Positions 36,814 through 46,552 of a stretch of DNA of 64,000 nt are shown in pieces. The stretch is from the NCBI GenBank assembly GCA_030655515.1, contig JAURVI010000041.1:17428-81427 (forward strand), in the 5' to 3' direction. Origin of the DNA: Polaromonas sp. (GTDB lineage Bacteria; Pseudomonadota; Gammaproteobacteria; Burkholderiales; Burkholderiaceae_C). Positions within the stretch are counted from its first letter, which is position 1; every line of letters begins with the position of its first letter. The notes beneath the pieces are model-generated. The model ran no database searches and was not told where the DNA came from. It saw only the letters and a program-made list of their open reading frames with translations. Made by a program: the position numbers and the translations under genes.

Positions 36814-39347
36814 ATATCCGCTCGTACTTCGCCGATAAAACCGTGAGCGCCCGCACAGCTGTGCTGGCGGTTTTGATGGCATTGGTCCCAGCCTTTTGGG
36901 GAATCGCGATCCCGTTTTCACGGCTGGCATTCCGGGGCAGTCTTTATGAATGGAATCGCGGCATATTTGACTGGGTGAATATTCCGCCAGAGGCCAAGAT
37001 AATCTTGATCTCTGGCTATGTATTTGCGTTCGCCGCCACGATGGCGATGCTCCTGCTGATTCTGCTGGGCGCACGCAAAACCGCCTACGCCGAGGTTCTG
37101 GAACGGCGTCTTGGGCGTTTTTCGCTGGCAAGCGTTGTCGGTTTTGTCGGGGCGCTCGCGGTCCTGGGTGTTGCCGGATTCGTCCTGCTTTATACACGGC
37201 ATGTTTTTTCAGCTTATGCGGCTTTTGCTTTGGGCGCTTCGGCTTGTGCTGTGGTCGGCTTCTGGGTGTCTTTTCGCATCAAAGCGCCGGGCTCATATCG
37301 TCCTCTGCTCGCCATTCTTCCCCTGCTGATCGGGATCTGCCCGCTCATCTATGCCTTGCTACTGACGCCATTTCGTGTGCCGAACGAATTTCTGGCGTTG
37401 CCGGAGGAGACGATTCTTGCGAGCGGTAAGCGCATCGACAACATCGAATTCATCAACTCCAGACGCTTCGAAGGTTTGGTCGTCCCTGATCCACGGTTGA
37501 GCCTCAAAGGACTTGAGGCATCTGCTATAAGAATTGGGCTTACGGCTGATATCGATCCATGGGCCATTGAATCTCTGGAAAAAAGCGCACCGGAGCGCTT
37601 CAGGTACGACCGCACCAATGCTCAACTGGAGATTCATGGCTCGCTAAATTGGGAGGAGTTCCAGTATTTATCGCCATTGGCTCAGGAAGCCGACTTGAGG
37701 CGGCTGGAGGCTAAATTTGCTGCTGATTCCATGGCAGCCCGGAGACTGGCTGGCGAGAGATACGACAAAGATGAACTGGAGTTTCTTCGGGCCAATCGGC
37801 CGGAGCTCGAGCGGCAACTGGTATTGGGCCGCTTTTTCTATCATCACGTGTTCTTGTTTCTACCCGCGGTCGCCGGGGTACTGGATGGTGTGCTTGTTTC
37901 TGCTTCCCAATATGGACGAGGGTTGACAGTTTTCTTCGCAGAAGTGCTGAAACGTACCCCGGAAAATCTCCGCTTCAACAGTTATCTTGCCCTGCTTTAT
38001 TTAAGCTACCCCTTGTACCTAGCGGGAATTCTTCTTGTGGCGTACCGTCTGGGGCTTTGGCGGTGGAGCGCCATTTTTGTTGCTTCGGCAACACTCATAG
38101 GTTATCTTGCATCGGAAATAGAAACTGTCCGGCTTGGCGTAGGATTGGCTCCATGGCGTCACTTTTTTGATATCACGATTCTTTATTACTTGTTTCGGTA
38201 CATACGAAGTCAAACCCCCGCTGATGGATTGATGCTGGTAGCCATGACGGGATTTTCGGTTTACTGGTCGAGAGAAATGGGTCTCTTCCTCGGAATAGCA
38301 GTTATCTTCGGCTTGACCAATCACGCTGTAAGTTCGCGTCGAAGCCGGCAGTGGTTGCTGGTGGTTGCCGGTATTCTTTCAGTCGTGCTCGGCTACTGGC
38401 TGGGTGACCCTAACGCGCTAACCCACCCCGATGCTGCATTGCTGGGTCTGAATACGCCAAGTTTGCCTGCTGGCTTTATTTCGATACTGGCCGGAGGGCT
38501 ACTCCTGGCGGGTGGATTTTGGTGGGTTAGACGACCCGAAAATCCAGTTCAGGCCAGTGTTCATTATGCCGAGTGGATATTCCTTGGCACTTCCCTTGCC
38601 TATACTGCAATTTGCGGTATATATCTGCTCTGGTATCCCAGGCCGCACCATTTGGCGCCCATCATGCCGGTGATCGGCTTGGCGATGGCGCTTGCCTACC
38701 GGCATTATTTCGATCCCTCAAAGCCTTACAGTATCAAAATTGCTGCCACGACCATGGGATTGGCGCTGTTCATGCTAACTCTTCTGGGTGCGCTTGGAAT
38801 TTTCGAACTCAGGAAAGAGGCGGGTATTTTTCGTACTCATGTCGTTCACAACTGGAGTTTTCCAAATGGACAGATGACGAGTACCGGGCAGCCAGAGCTG
38901 ATAAGCGAGAGCATCGACCTTATTCGAAAGCACGAAATAAACTCGTCAGTGAATATCTTGTCGCCATGGGAAGTGGTGTTGCTGCCCTTTGCCGGAAAAT
39001 ATAAATCCGGGCCATTTCTGGTCTCTTTTGATTCCTTGTTTTCGGATAAAGAAGTCAAGCAGCTCGCTGAACATTTGACATCTTCCCCAGACAAAGTCTT
39101 GTTCGTTGACTCAAGGATTAGCCAAGGACAATATGAGTGGTCGCTGGACGCCAATGCCTATATGAAAAATAGAGTATATGCTTCAACGCTGCGACTGGCC
39201 GCTCATGCGAGTCTGCGGCGTGTTTTCGAGATCGTGAAGCCATGCTATGAGCTGGTAGAGGAAGGGCGTCTGATCTCGGCTTATATGCGAAAACCTGCTG
39301 CCAAATGGACTGGTGAAGCATGCATCACGGGCGAGAAACAACCTTGA
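36810..39347 (+). CDS. Large polytopic membrane protein (845 aa), GT-C-like, paralogue B
   Basis: ATGA coupling to the previous gene; LERQLVLGRFFYHHVFLFLPAVAGVLDGVLVSASQYGRGLTVFF matches paralogue A. Confidence 0.75.
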   Translation: MNIRSYFADKTVSARTAVLAVLMALVPAFWGIAIPFSRLAFRGSLYEWNRGIFDWVNIPPEAKIILISGYVFAFAATMAMLLLILLGARKTAYAEVLERRLGRFSLASVVGFVGALAVLGVAGFVLLYTRHVFSAYAAFALGASACAVVGFWVSFRIKAPGSYRPLLAILPLLIGICPLIYALLLTPFRVPNEFLALPEETILASGKRIDNIEFINSRRFEGLVVPDPRLSLKGLEASAIRIGLTADIDPWAIESLEKSAPERFRYDRTNAQLEIHGSLNWEEFQYLSPLAQEADLRRLEAKFAADSMAARRLAGERYDKDELEFLRANRPELERQLVLGRFFYHHVFLFLPAVAGVLDGVLVSASQYGRGLTVFFAEVLKRTPENLRFNSYLALLYLSYPLYLAGILLVAYRLGLWRWSAIFVASATLIGYLASEIETVRLGVGLAPWRHFFDITILYYLFRYIRSQTPADGLMLVAMTGFSVYWSREMGLFLGIAVIFGLTNHAVSSRRSRQWLLVVAGILSVVLGYWLGDPNALTHPDAALLGLNTPSLPAGFISILAGGLLLAGGFWWVRRPENPVQASVHYAEWIFLGTSLAYTAICGIYLLWYPRPHHLAPIMPVIGLAMALAYRHYFDPSKPYSIKIAATTMGLALFMLTLLGALGIFELRKEAGIFRTHVVHNWSFPNGQMTSTGQPELISESIDLIRKHEINSSVNILSPWEVVLLPFAGKYKSGPFLVSFDSLFSDKEVKQLAEHLTSSPDKVLFVDSRISQGQYEWSLDANAYMKNRVYASTLRLAAHASLRRVFEIVKPCYELVEEGRLISAYMRKPAAKWTGEACITGEKQP

Positions 39348-39384
39348 ACCGTGATTGCACGAATCAGCATTCCCTGGAGTCCCA

Positions 39385-41412
39385 ATGAAAATTAGAAACA
39401 AACTGCTTTGGCTGCTGGGTGCTTCGACCATTCTGGCCTTGGCGCTATATTTTGCTATCGACATCTCGGGAAAGAAGGTATCAAAAGGGGTTGAGGTCGC
39501 AAGCTTGTCATGGGAAAGTCCAGCAAAGGATGGCAGCATCCGGGAGCCTATACGTTACAAAGAGACGGATAAGGCTAGGTATAAATATTTTCATATTCAT
39601 TTCTCGTTTAAGGCGAACCACAACGAGGGGCATCCGAATATTCTACAAACGGCGAGCAGCAATTCCGGTATCCGGCTTGAGCTGGGAAAGCCATCTGTAT
39701 TGGCACTTATCGTTGGGCGGGCTGAAGATTCGTTTGTGCTGACGCAGGCTTTGACACTGGGAGCGTGGCACGAGGTTTCTATCGACATCAGTTCGAATAA
39801 CCATCTTCGGGTTACTGTTGATGATATTCTGGTGGTCGATCAAAGTCGCCGTCTTGATTACCAAATCGATGATATTGCAATTGGTTCAGGCTTCAGCGCC
39901 ACAAGACCATTTAATGGCGAGATCAAGGTGCATACCCTTTCCTACGGGTTCATGGAGAGAAACGAACTGCTCATCAAGGCTTTGGCTTCATGGATACTGT
40001 TTGCCGTGGTCGTATTTGTGGCAGTACTGGCTGCCCCAACCTTCCGATTTTTAGCTCGTATCTTTTCAAAAGCTCACGCACAGTGGGGCGTACTAAAACT
40101 AAAAATACCTGAGTTCCTGCGAGTCCAGCAAGAAGGGGCTTCAAAAATTCCCCGTTTTGAAACTAATAGAAAAAGCGAGAAAGCAGAACTGGTTAAACTT
40201 ATTCTGGTAGTTGGTACGGTTGCAGCAATAATATTTCACTACTCGAGGTTCGCTTTTGTCGGCGATCATGCGCCAAAACCTGATAGTTTTCTTCACTTCC
40301 CGGTAAATATATTCTGCGATTTTTATTCTCTCTTCGATGGCTATGTTCGCATGAGGTATAGCGTCGCAATGAATTATCTTCCCGCCTTGTTCATTCCACT
40401 TGATCTTCTGGCGAGGGTGACGGTGAATAACCCCTATCTGGCGATTAAAATTTTGCTTGCCCTTTATCTGGCGTTACTTGTACCTTATATATATTTGAGC
40501 TTGCGCGGGATGCGAGCCGTGCCCAGGACATTGACCGCCTTTGCATTGATTGCATGTAATTATCCGGTACTCTTTACGATCCACTCCGGGAATTTTGAGA
40601 TGCTTTGCTTCTTGCTGGTGGCTTATGCAATCCTCTTTAGAATCAAAAAGCTTTACGTTTTGGCCGGTACATTGATTGGTATTGCGGCAGCCATCAAGCT
40701 TTATCCGGCCATCTTTCTCTTTTCTATAGTTTCCAGAAAAAACTGGAAGCAGCTTTTTCTAGGTTCTGCAGTCGGGTTTGCTCTATCAATCACCATCGGT
40801 TTCGCCATGACCGGATCTATGCTCGGAAATATTGTTGCGTGGGCTGGTGTGGTGCAGAGAGGTTTTGAAAATTACACCGGGATGATGGTGCTTTCGTATA
40901 ACGGCGTGTATTTCGGCCATTCCATAATGAACGCATTCCGCATTATAGTCGGCCCGGGATACAGCATAGCCGCACTGTTGCCTTACTATTCCATTTTTTC
41001 TGCGATTGCAATCCTTGGTGTTTTAGCCGTGATGCAAAAGTCACGATATCTGTACCTGAGGGTCTTGTTGCCTGCCTGCGCAATTTGCCTTTTCGCGCCA
41101 ACCTCCCAGGACTACAAGTTGCTGTATCTGACCATTCCGCTGCTCATGTTGCTGCGTTCAAACAGGAACTATCGGCATGAGACGGCTTTGTGCGTACTTG
41201 TTACGCTGATACTTATTCCAAAAGCGTACATCACTTTCTATGGTTCAACATATGTCAATACGAACACGCTTTTAAATGCGTCTCTTCTTCTGATCGTTCT
41301 GTCGTATGGTATGTATTTGTCTTTTTTCGACAAGAAATTCAAGCGGTCAGATGTACCTGGAAGTCAGACACCCAATGAAGTTGTACTTATGCGCGGGAAA
41401 AATTCGTCCTGA
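39385..41412 (+). CDS. GT87-like (DUF2029) polytopic glycosyltransferase with N-terminal LamG/ConA-like extracytoplasmic domain
   Basis: N-terminal TM then KYFHIHFSFKANHNEGHPNILQTASSNSGIRLEL...WHEVSIDISSNNHLRVTVDDILV (beta-sandwich pattern); C-terminal SGNFEMLCFLLVAYA...AAAIKLYPAIFLF typical of GT87. Confidence 0.72.
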   Translation: MKIRNKLLWLLGASTILALALYFAIDISGKKVSKGVEVASLSWESPAKDGSIREPIRYKETDKARYKYFHIHFSFKANHNEGHPNILQTASSNSGIRLELGKPSVLALIVGRAEDSFVLTQALTLGAWHEVSIDISSNNHLRVTVDDILVVDQSRRLDYQIDDIAIGSGFSATRPFNGEIKVHTLSYGFMERNELLIKALASWILFAVVVFVAVLAAPTFRFLARIFSKAHAQWGVLKLKIPEFLRVQQEGASKIPRFETNRKSEKAELVKLILVVGTVAAIIFHYSRFAFVGDHAPKPDSFLHFPVNIFCDFYSLFDGYVRMRYSVAMNYLPALFIPLDLLARVTVNNPYLAIKILLALYLALLVPYIYLSLRGMRAVPRTLTAFALIACNYPVLFTIHSGNFEMLCFLLVAYAILFRIKKLYVLAGTLIGIAAAIKLYPAIFLFSIVSRKNWKQLFLGSAVGFALSITIGFAMTGSMLGNIVAWAGVVQRGFENYTGMMVLSYNGVYFGHSIMNAFRIIVGPGYSIAALLPYYSIFSAIAILGVLAVMQKSRYLYLRVLLPACAICLFAPTSQDYKLLYLTIPLLMLLRSNRNYRHETALCVLVTLILIPKAYITFYGSTYVNTNTLLNASLLLIVLSYGMYLSFFDKKFKRSDVPGSQTPNEVVLMRGKNSS

Positions 41413-41457
41413 TCATTTTTTTATTTCAAGTGAAGTAGATGCAGAGAATTGTTCCCA

Positions 41458-44367
41458 ATGAAATTTAGTCATAAAAGTTTATCAGTTGTCGGTCTGCTGT
41501 CGCTTGCAGTTTTTGTGCTCGTTCTCGGATGGTTCGCCCAGTCGAAGTCATTTAAAACGATTGAAATTCGTGGTGCTGAATATATTGGTGCATCAGTAGA
41601 TTCCGGTCGGGGGGGCATCGCCACACGCATGACAGGGCCAGTTTCCGTCAGGGAAATAAAGCATCCTCTGGATCTGAAGACGCTTGATATTTCTTTCGAA
41701 TTCTCGACGCAGGAACCAACATTTTCTTACGGCAATTTATTCCAGACTGGAGATTCCATAGACGCAATTCGCATGGAGTTGCAGCCATCGAGTAATCTGG
41801 TGCTCATCCTCGGTGATGGAAAATTATTTAACCTTTCAAAATCAATTCAGATCGGTAAATCCCACGTCGTTCGTCTGAACTACGAAAAAGCCGAATTCCT
41901 CAAAGTCGTTATAGATGAAAAAGAGGTATTGGATATCACGGACAAGGTCCTTCTGTCCGGTAAATTCGACATATCCAACATCGTGCTTGGAACAGGCCTG
42001 GCAAGACAGAGAACACTGCTTGGTACGGTGAGGAACTTCAACCTTAATGGGGCTTATAGCTACTACGACAAAGTGGCAAGCATGGCCCGCTGGATGCTCA
42101 TCGCTTTGTGCGGCATCGTATTTTTGAAGTCGTTCCCCCGCGGCTCCATCGCTGAAGTCGAGGGCGGCGCCCCATCGACAAGCTCGGTGCTAGCCGACAG
42201 CATCGCTGTGTATGGGCTCTCTCTGGGTTTCGTTGCGATGGCTTTGTTTTCGGTCCATTACTTTGGAGAGAAGCATCTTGGCTTGTCGAAATGGCTTGCG
42301 CATCTGATACTCCCCGTTTCCCTGGTGCTGGTTTTACTCGCGATCAGGCGACTGCCGTGTGTGTGGAAATGGGTGCGGTGGCCACTTGGTGGAATATTTA
42401 TCGCGTACGTCACATATATTGTGACTTCAATGGGATACAAAGTACACGCATACGATAGCTTTATCCTGTGCCTGTATGTATTCAGCCTTCTGGCCTTTGG
42501 CATGTCCTTGTCCGGCAGCGGTTCGTATATGTACATGGCCCCAAGTGGTAAAAAGCGCCTCAACCTGTTTTTAGCGATAGGGGTGTTTGGGCTGTTTCTG
42601 GCGCTTTCCTGGAGCGGACTGGTCAATCTCACGAACTGGAATGGTTTCAAGCAAACGCTGGACAATAATTTTGGCATTGTTGTTGTTGGCGCTTTCCTGA
42701 TACTGCGGGCCACCTTCGCCATCGTGCTGGGTCCCGAAAATTCAAATGAAATAGCTGTTCAGAATTCAGAGGCTCGAGGAAATAAGAGCCATCTGTCTTC
42801 TCTGGTCTGGACGGATGCAGTAGCCATTGTTACCTTTTCCTGGATCAGCTTTCGTCAGGACTCCTTGTTTATACCAGGGTCAGAATATCATTGGGAATAT
42901 TACGTTGGTGTTATTCAGGGCATCCGGAATGGTGGCTGGTTGCTTTGGGATACGCCATCTCAATATGGCTTCTTGAATATTCTGTTGGCCTCGCTGGTCC
43001 CCTCTGCTTCCGCTTGGCAGTCATTCTATATATTTCAGGGAACACTGCTGTTCCTCGTCTCGACGGGAATTTATCTCGCTGCAAGGCGCTATACATCGAC
43101 ATCCCTATTTCAGCGCTCGGCAGTCTTCCTTGTTGTATTCATGGCGCTGTTTTTTGCAGACCCGGAGTTAATTGGACCCTATCCTTTCCCCTCCTCATCC
43201 GTGGTCAGGTTCTTCTGCGTTTATGCGCTTGTGCTCGTCGTATGGTTTATTCCGAAATTCGGATTGCGGCAGGCCACGGCATTGGCCCTTGCTTGGTCGC
43301 TTGCTGTCATCTGGTCTGCAGAGAGCGCAATTTACGGAACGGCCATTTTTCTTTTTATTCTTGTCACGTTGCTTCAAACCCGTACGGCCGAAAACAGGCA
43401 TTTTGCACTCGCGGGAAAATATGTAGTGATCGCGACCACGTGCCTGGCGATGGTTTTTTTAACTGTGCTTGCCTTTTATTTATCGAAACTGGGTATGGCA
43501 CCCGACTTGCGCAGTTTTTTCGAGCACGCCATCGGCTATGCGGGTGGTTTCGGATATGTTCCATTTCCGCTATTCGGCAACGGAAATTTGTTGCTGCTGG
43601 TGTTCATGGGTATTGCAATTCTGATTATTGGAGTAATTCAGCGGGAGGATGTCAAGCGTGACAATTTGGCAGCTCCGCTGGCGGCCATGGCAGGATGCAT
43701 ATGGGGGGTTGCCACTTATTACATTGGCCGGCCGGTACCTCAAAATATCACCGCAATATTGCCAATTATTGCAATGGTGGTCTACCTTGCTCTCGTTTTA
43801 TCCAGGCGAATCAGTCATGGTGCGTATTCATTGCCAATCAAGGCGGCTGCAGTCCCCCTGTTTTTCTTGCTGTTGATTCCCCTAAGCAATTTGAAATGGT
43901 TTCAAAATCTGGCTCAAGTGCAATCTTTTGCTGCGGATGTGACGGTCAAGCTACCAAAGGCTGGCGACGGATTGGAGCAGCTTCTTTCCCGTGCCAATCC
44001 ATTGGCAGATATATCCATCGTTTATTACGGGGACGAGGCCGCGCCTCCTGTATTTACGGGCAGGTACGCCAAGCTGAATGAAACCAACTGGCTTCCTGTC
44101 CCGCTACAGTTGCTCGAAATGCCTGTATCCGAGGCACGAAGAAGTATTTATCTCCAAAGGTATATTTGCCGCAAGCAGGCGAAGGCGGGAATACTGATCA
44201 ATCGGAGGGGTGATGCAATTGAGGTGAGGTTGCAGGGGTTTCTTGATGAATTGCGTCAGTACTACGACCATGTGGAAGTTATTTCCGACAAGGAATACAA
44301 GCTGTACCGCTTCTCCGAAATGAACTTGCAGCATTGCCCAACGGGACTGGGCAAAAGAAGCTCATGA
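41458..44367 (+). CDS. Very large polytopic membrane protein (970 aa) with N-terminal LamG/ConA-like domain
   Basis: N-terminal LKTLDISFEFSTQEPTFSYGNLFQTGDSIDAIRMELQPSSNLVLILGDG...KVVIDEKEVLDI parallels the upstream gene; many TM segments follow. Confidence 0.72.
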   Translation: MKFSHKSLSVVGLLSLAVFVLVLGWFAQSKSFKTIEIRGAEYIGASVDSGRGGIATRMTGPVSVREIKHPLDLKTLDISFEFSTQEPTFSYGNLFQTGDSIDAIRMELQPSSNLVLILGDGKLFNLSKSIQIGKSHVVRLNYEKAEFLKVVIDEKEVLDITDKVLLSGKFDISNIVLGTGLARQRTLLGTVRNFNLNGAYSYYDKVASMARWMLIALCGIVFLKSFPRGSIAEVEGGAPSTSSVLADSIAVYGLSLGFVAMALFSVHYFGEKHLGLSKWLAHLILPVSLVLVLLAIRRLPCVWKWVRWPLGGIFIAYVTYIVTSMGYKVHAYDSFILCLYVFSLLAFGMSLSGSGSYMYMAPSGKKRLNLFLAIGVFGLFLALSWSGLVNLTNWNGFKQTLDNNFGIVVVGAFLILRATFAIVLGPENSNEIAVQNSEARGNKSHLSSLVWTDAVAIVTFSWISFRQDSLFIPGSEYHWEYYVGVIQGIRNGGWLLWDTPSQYGFLNILLASLVPSASAWQSFYIFQGTLLFLVSTGIYLAARRYTSTSLFQRSAVFLVVFMALFFADPELIGPYPFPSSSVVRFFCVYALVLVVWFIPKFGLRQATALALAWSLAVIWSAESAIYGTAIFLFILVTLLQTRTAENRHFALAGKYVVIATTCLAMVFLTVLAFYLSKLGMAPDLRSFFEHAIGYAGGFGYVPFPLFGNGNLLLLVFMGIAILIIGVIQREDVKRDNLAAPLAAMAGCIWGVATYYIGRPVPQNITAILPIIAMVVYLALVLSRRISHGAYSLPIKAAAVPLFFLLLIPLSNLKWFQNLAQVQSFAADVTVKLPKAGDGLEQLLSRANPLADISIVYYGDEAAPPVFTGRYAKLNETNWLPVPLQLLEMPVSEARRSIYLQRYICRKQAKAGILINRRGDAIEVRLQGFLDELRQYYDHVEVISDKEYKLYRFSEMNLQHCPTGLGKRSS

Positions 44368-46250
44368 GCACAAGTGCCAAAGCAATTGCCCCAAAAACGC
44401 GAACAAGCTTGGGTAAATGGCACCATCTGGCAGGGTTGCTGGGTGTCGTTGCAGTCGTAGGGCTTTACAACACGCTTTTCGCCTTCAGTTTCCTGCCCCT
44501 TACCGAGGGCTGGTTCTCGGCCTATGCCCACCTGATTCTCGATGGCAAGCTGCCATATCGGGATTTTTATTTCTACCTGACGCCGTTTTACCCCATGGCG
44601 CTTGCGGCGGTGATCGGCCTGCTTGGCGATTCTTTTTTCGCGCTGCGGGTGGTTGGTGTTTTCATCATCGTTGCCATCGCTGTGCTGCTGTACCTTATTC
44701 TTGCAAGGCGTTTCAGACCGGCGCCATCAATGGTTGCTTCGATCGCGGCATGTATCTACTACCAGTCGGGTGTAGCGCACATTCCCTACGATTTCACGCA
44801 GGTGTTGACGCTTTTCACACTGGCCGCAACCTGGATGCTCGTTCTGGCTGGAAGTGAAGCGCGTCCAATCGGGGCTCTTTCCTGGAAAATGCCGGTGCTT
44901 CGGCATGTGCTACTGGCGGGCCTGTTCGCGGCCCTGGCATTTCTGACCAAGCAAAGCAATGGCACATTTGTTGTCGTGGCGGCTTGGCTTGGCTGCATTT
45001 ATATTGCGCTACCTTGGGGGCGAGATGGCGTGAGGCTGATTGTGGCTTTTGGTTTCGGGTGTCTCCTGCCTGTCATGGTGATGCTGGCCTGGCTTTTTCA
45101 AGCAGACGCACTGTCAGCTTTCTGGGAACAAATTTTCGGCGGGGCGCTTGCTGCAAAGGGCTCCCTGGGCCACGTGTTTTTCTCGTGGCTTGACGGACTG
45201 CTGACCTCGGTCTATGTGACGCAGATGACCACGCTCGGCAAATGGGCCGTCCAGCTGATCGTGTTGTCCTTCATTTTTACAAAGGTGCTTGCGCTCATAG
45301 ATAAACCACTTGCCGGTGGTCGCCGCGAGTTTATCTTCCTCACCTGCCTTGTGTTGTTGTGCGCGATGGTAGTCGTGAATGCCTATGTTGCCCCCATCGC
45401 TTTTTCCGATCAGGTTTTTGAGTTTGGACTGCAGGCGAATAATTACATCATTCCGCTTGCGACCTCGATTTCTGCCCTATTGCTAACATGGGCGGCGATG
45501 AGCTGTTTCGTTCCAGCGATGAGAAGGGCTCTTTCCCCGGCGATAGCAATCATGGGGATTCTGGCAGCAGGAATGATCTGGGGGAACGGGACTTCCGCAG
45601 GACTCAGCGAAGTTGGAGTTTTCACCATGTTTGCGCTTGCTGTGGCCGCAATGCTGGATACCCGGCCCTTCCGCTATGTCGGCTTTACGGCGGCGCTGTT
45701 GCTTGCTATCAGCCTTATATTTGCTTTCTCAAGCAAAAAATTTTCCGCACCTTACGCCTGGTGGGGCGTCGCAGAACCCAGCGTGCGCACGGCCACTTAC
45801 CTATCTGAAGTGCCCATTGCGCGCGGCTTGCGGGTCTCGCAAGGCACGGCGAACAATATTGATGCGCTGGCCAACGCCCTTGCCAAAGGGCCTCGAGGTG
45901 GAGATATTTTTGCTTTCCCGAATATCCCTTTGGTTTACCTCATCGCCAACCAGTGGCCGAATTCAAAAGTTGTCGTACCCTGGTTCGATTTTCTACCGGA
46001 CGAGCCTGCCAGAGCAGAGGCAGCCAGGCTGCTGGCGACTCCCCCCGCGACAATCGTGAATTTGAAATTGCCTCCCGTGGCTTGGGATGCACATGAACGG
46101 CTCTTTCGTGATGGTAAACCGCTAGGGCAAAGAAGCATTCAGGCTGCTATCTGGGAGTTGACTGGGCCACGTAACTTGTACCGCCTGGATTTTTCGCGTG
46201 AGGTGTCGCCTGGATGCATATTGGAAGTGTGGCATAAAATATCCGCGTAA
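44364..46250 (+). CDS. Polytopic GT39-like glycosyltransferase-type membrane protein (628 aa)
   Basis: ATGA coupling; LTEGWFSAYAHLILDGKLPYRDFYFYLTPFYPM (GT-C first-loop pattern). Confidence 0.75.
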   Translation: MSTSAKAIAPKTRTSLGKWHHLAGLLGVVAVVGLYNTLFAFSFLPLTEGWFSAYAHLILDGKLPYRDFYFYLTPFYPMALAAVIGLLGDSFFALRVVGVFIIVAIAVLLYLILARRFRPAPSMVASIAACIYYQSGVAHIPYDFTQVLTLFTLAATWMLVLAGSEARPIGALSWKMPVLRHVLLAGLFAALAFLTKQSNGTFVVVAAWLGCIYIALPWGRDGVRLIVAFGFGCLLPVMVMLAWLFQADALSAFWEQIFGGALAAKGSLGHVFFSWLDGLLTSVYVTQMTTLGKWAVQLIVLSFIFTKVLALIDKPLAGGRREFIFLTCLVLLCAMVVVNAYVAPIAFSDQVFEFGLQANNYIIPLATSISALLLTWAAMSCFVPAMRRALSPAIAIMGILAAGMIWGNGTSAGLSEVGVFTMFALAVAAMLDTRPFRYVGFTAALLLAISLIFAFSSKKFSAPYAWWGVAEPSVRTATYLSEVPIARGLRVSQGTANNIDALANALAKGPRGGDIFAFPNIPLVYLIANQWPNSKVVVPWFDFLPDEPARAEAARLLATPPATIVNLKLPPVAWDAHERLFRDGKPLGQRSIQAAIWELTGPRNLYRLDFSREVSPGCILEVWHKISA

Positions 46251-46552
46251 CTTACCTAACATACTTTTCTATATAAAATGGTTGAAAAAGTTACGAAACT
46301 CTGGATAAGTCAGCCTGATGCAAAAACTGAAACAGTTATGAGATGGCAAATGAGTCTTGCCAGAATCGGATTTGCGCTTGTGACAAAGAGAACGTGCAGG
46401 AGCTAAACACCCCATATCCATTCCTGACTCGACCGGACTCTCATTCTGTGATTTCTTATCTTTCAATTAATACTTTCCCGGGTGGGGATAGACCCTACCA
46501 AGTCAATCTTCAGAGCATGGCACATCAGCTTAGAAATTTTGGTTAGATCTAA

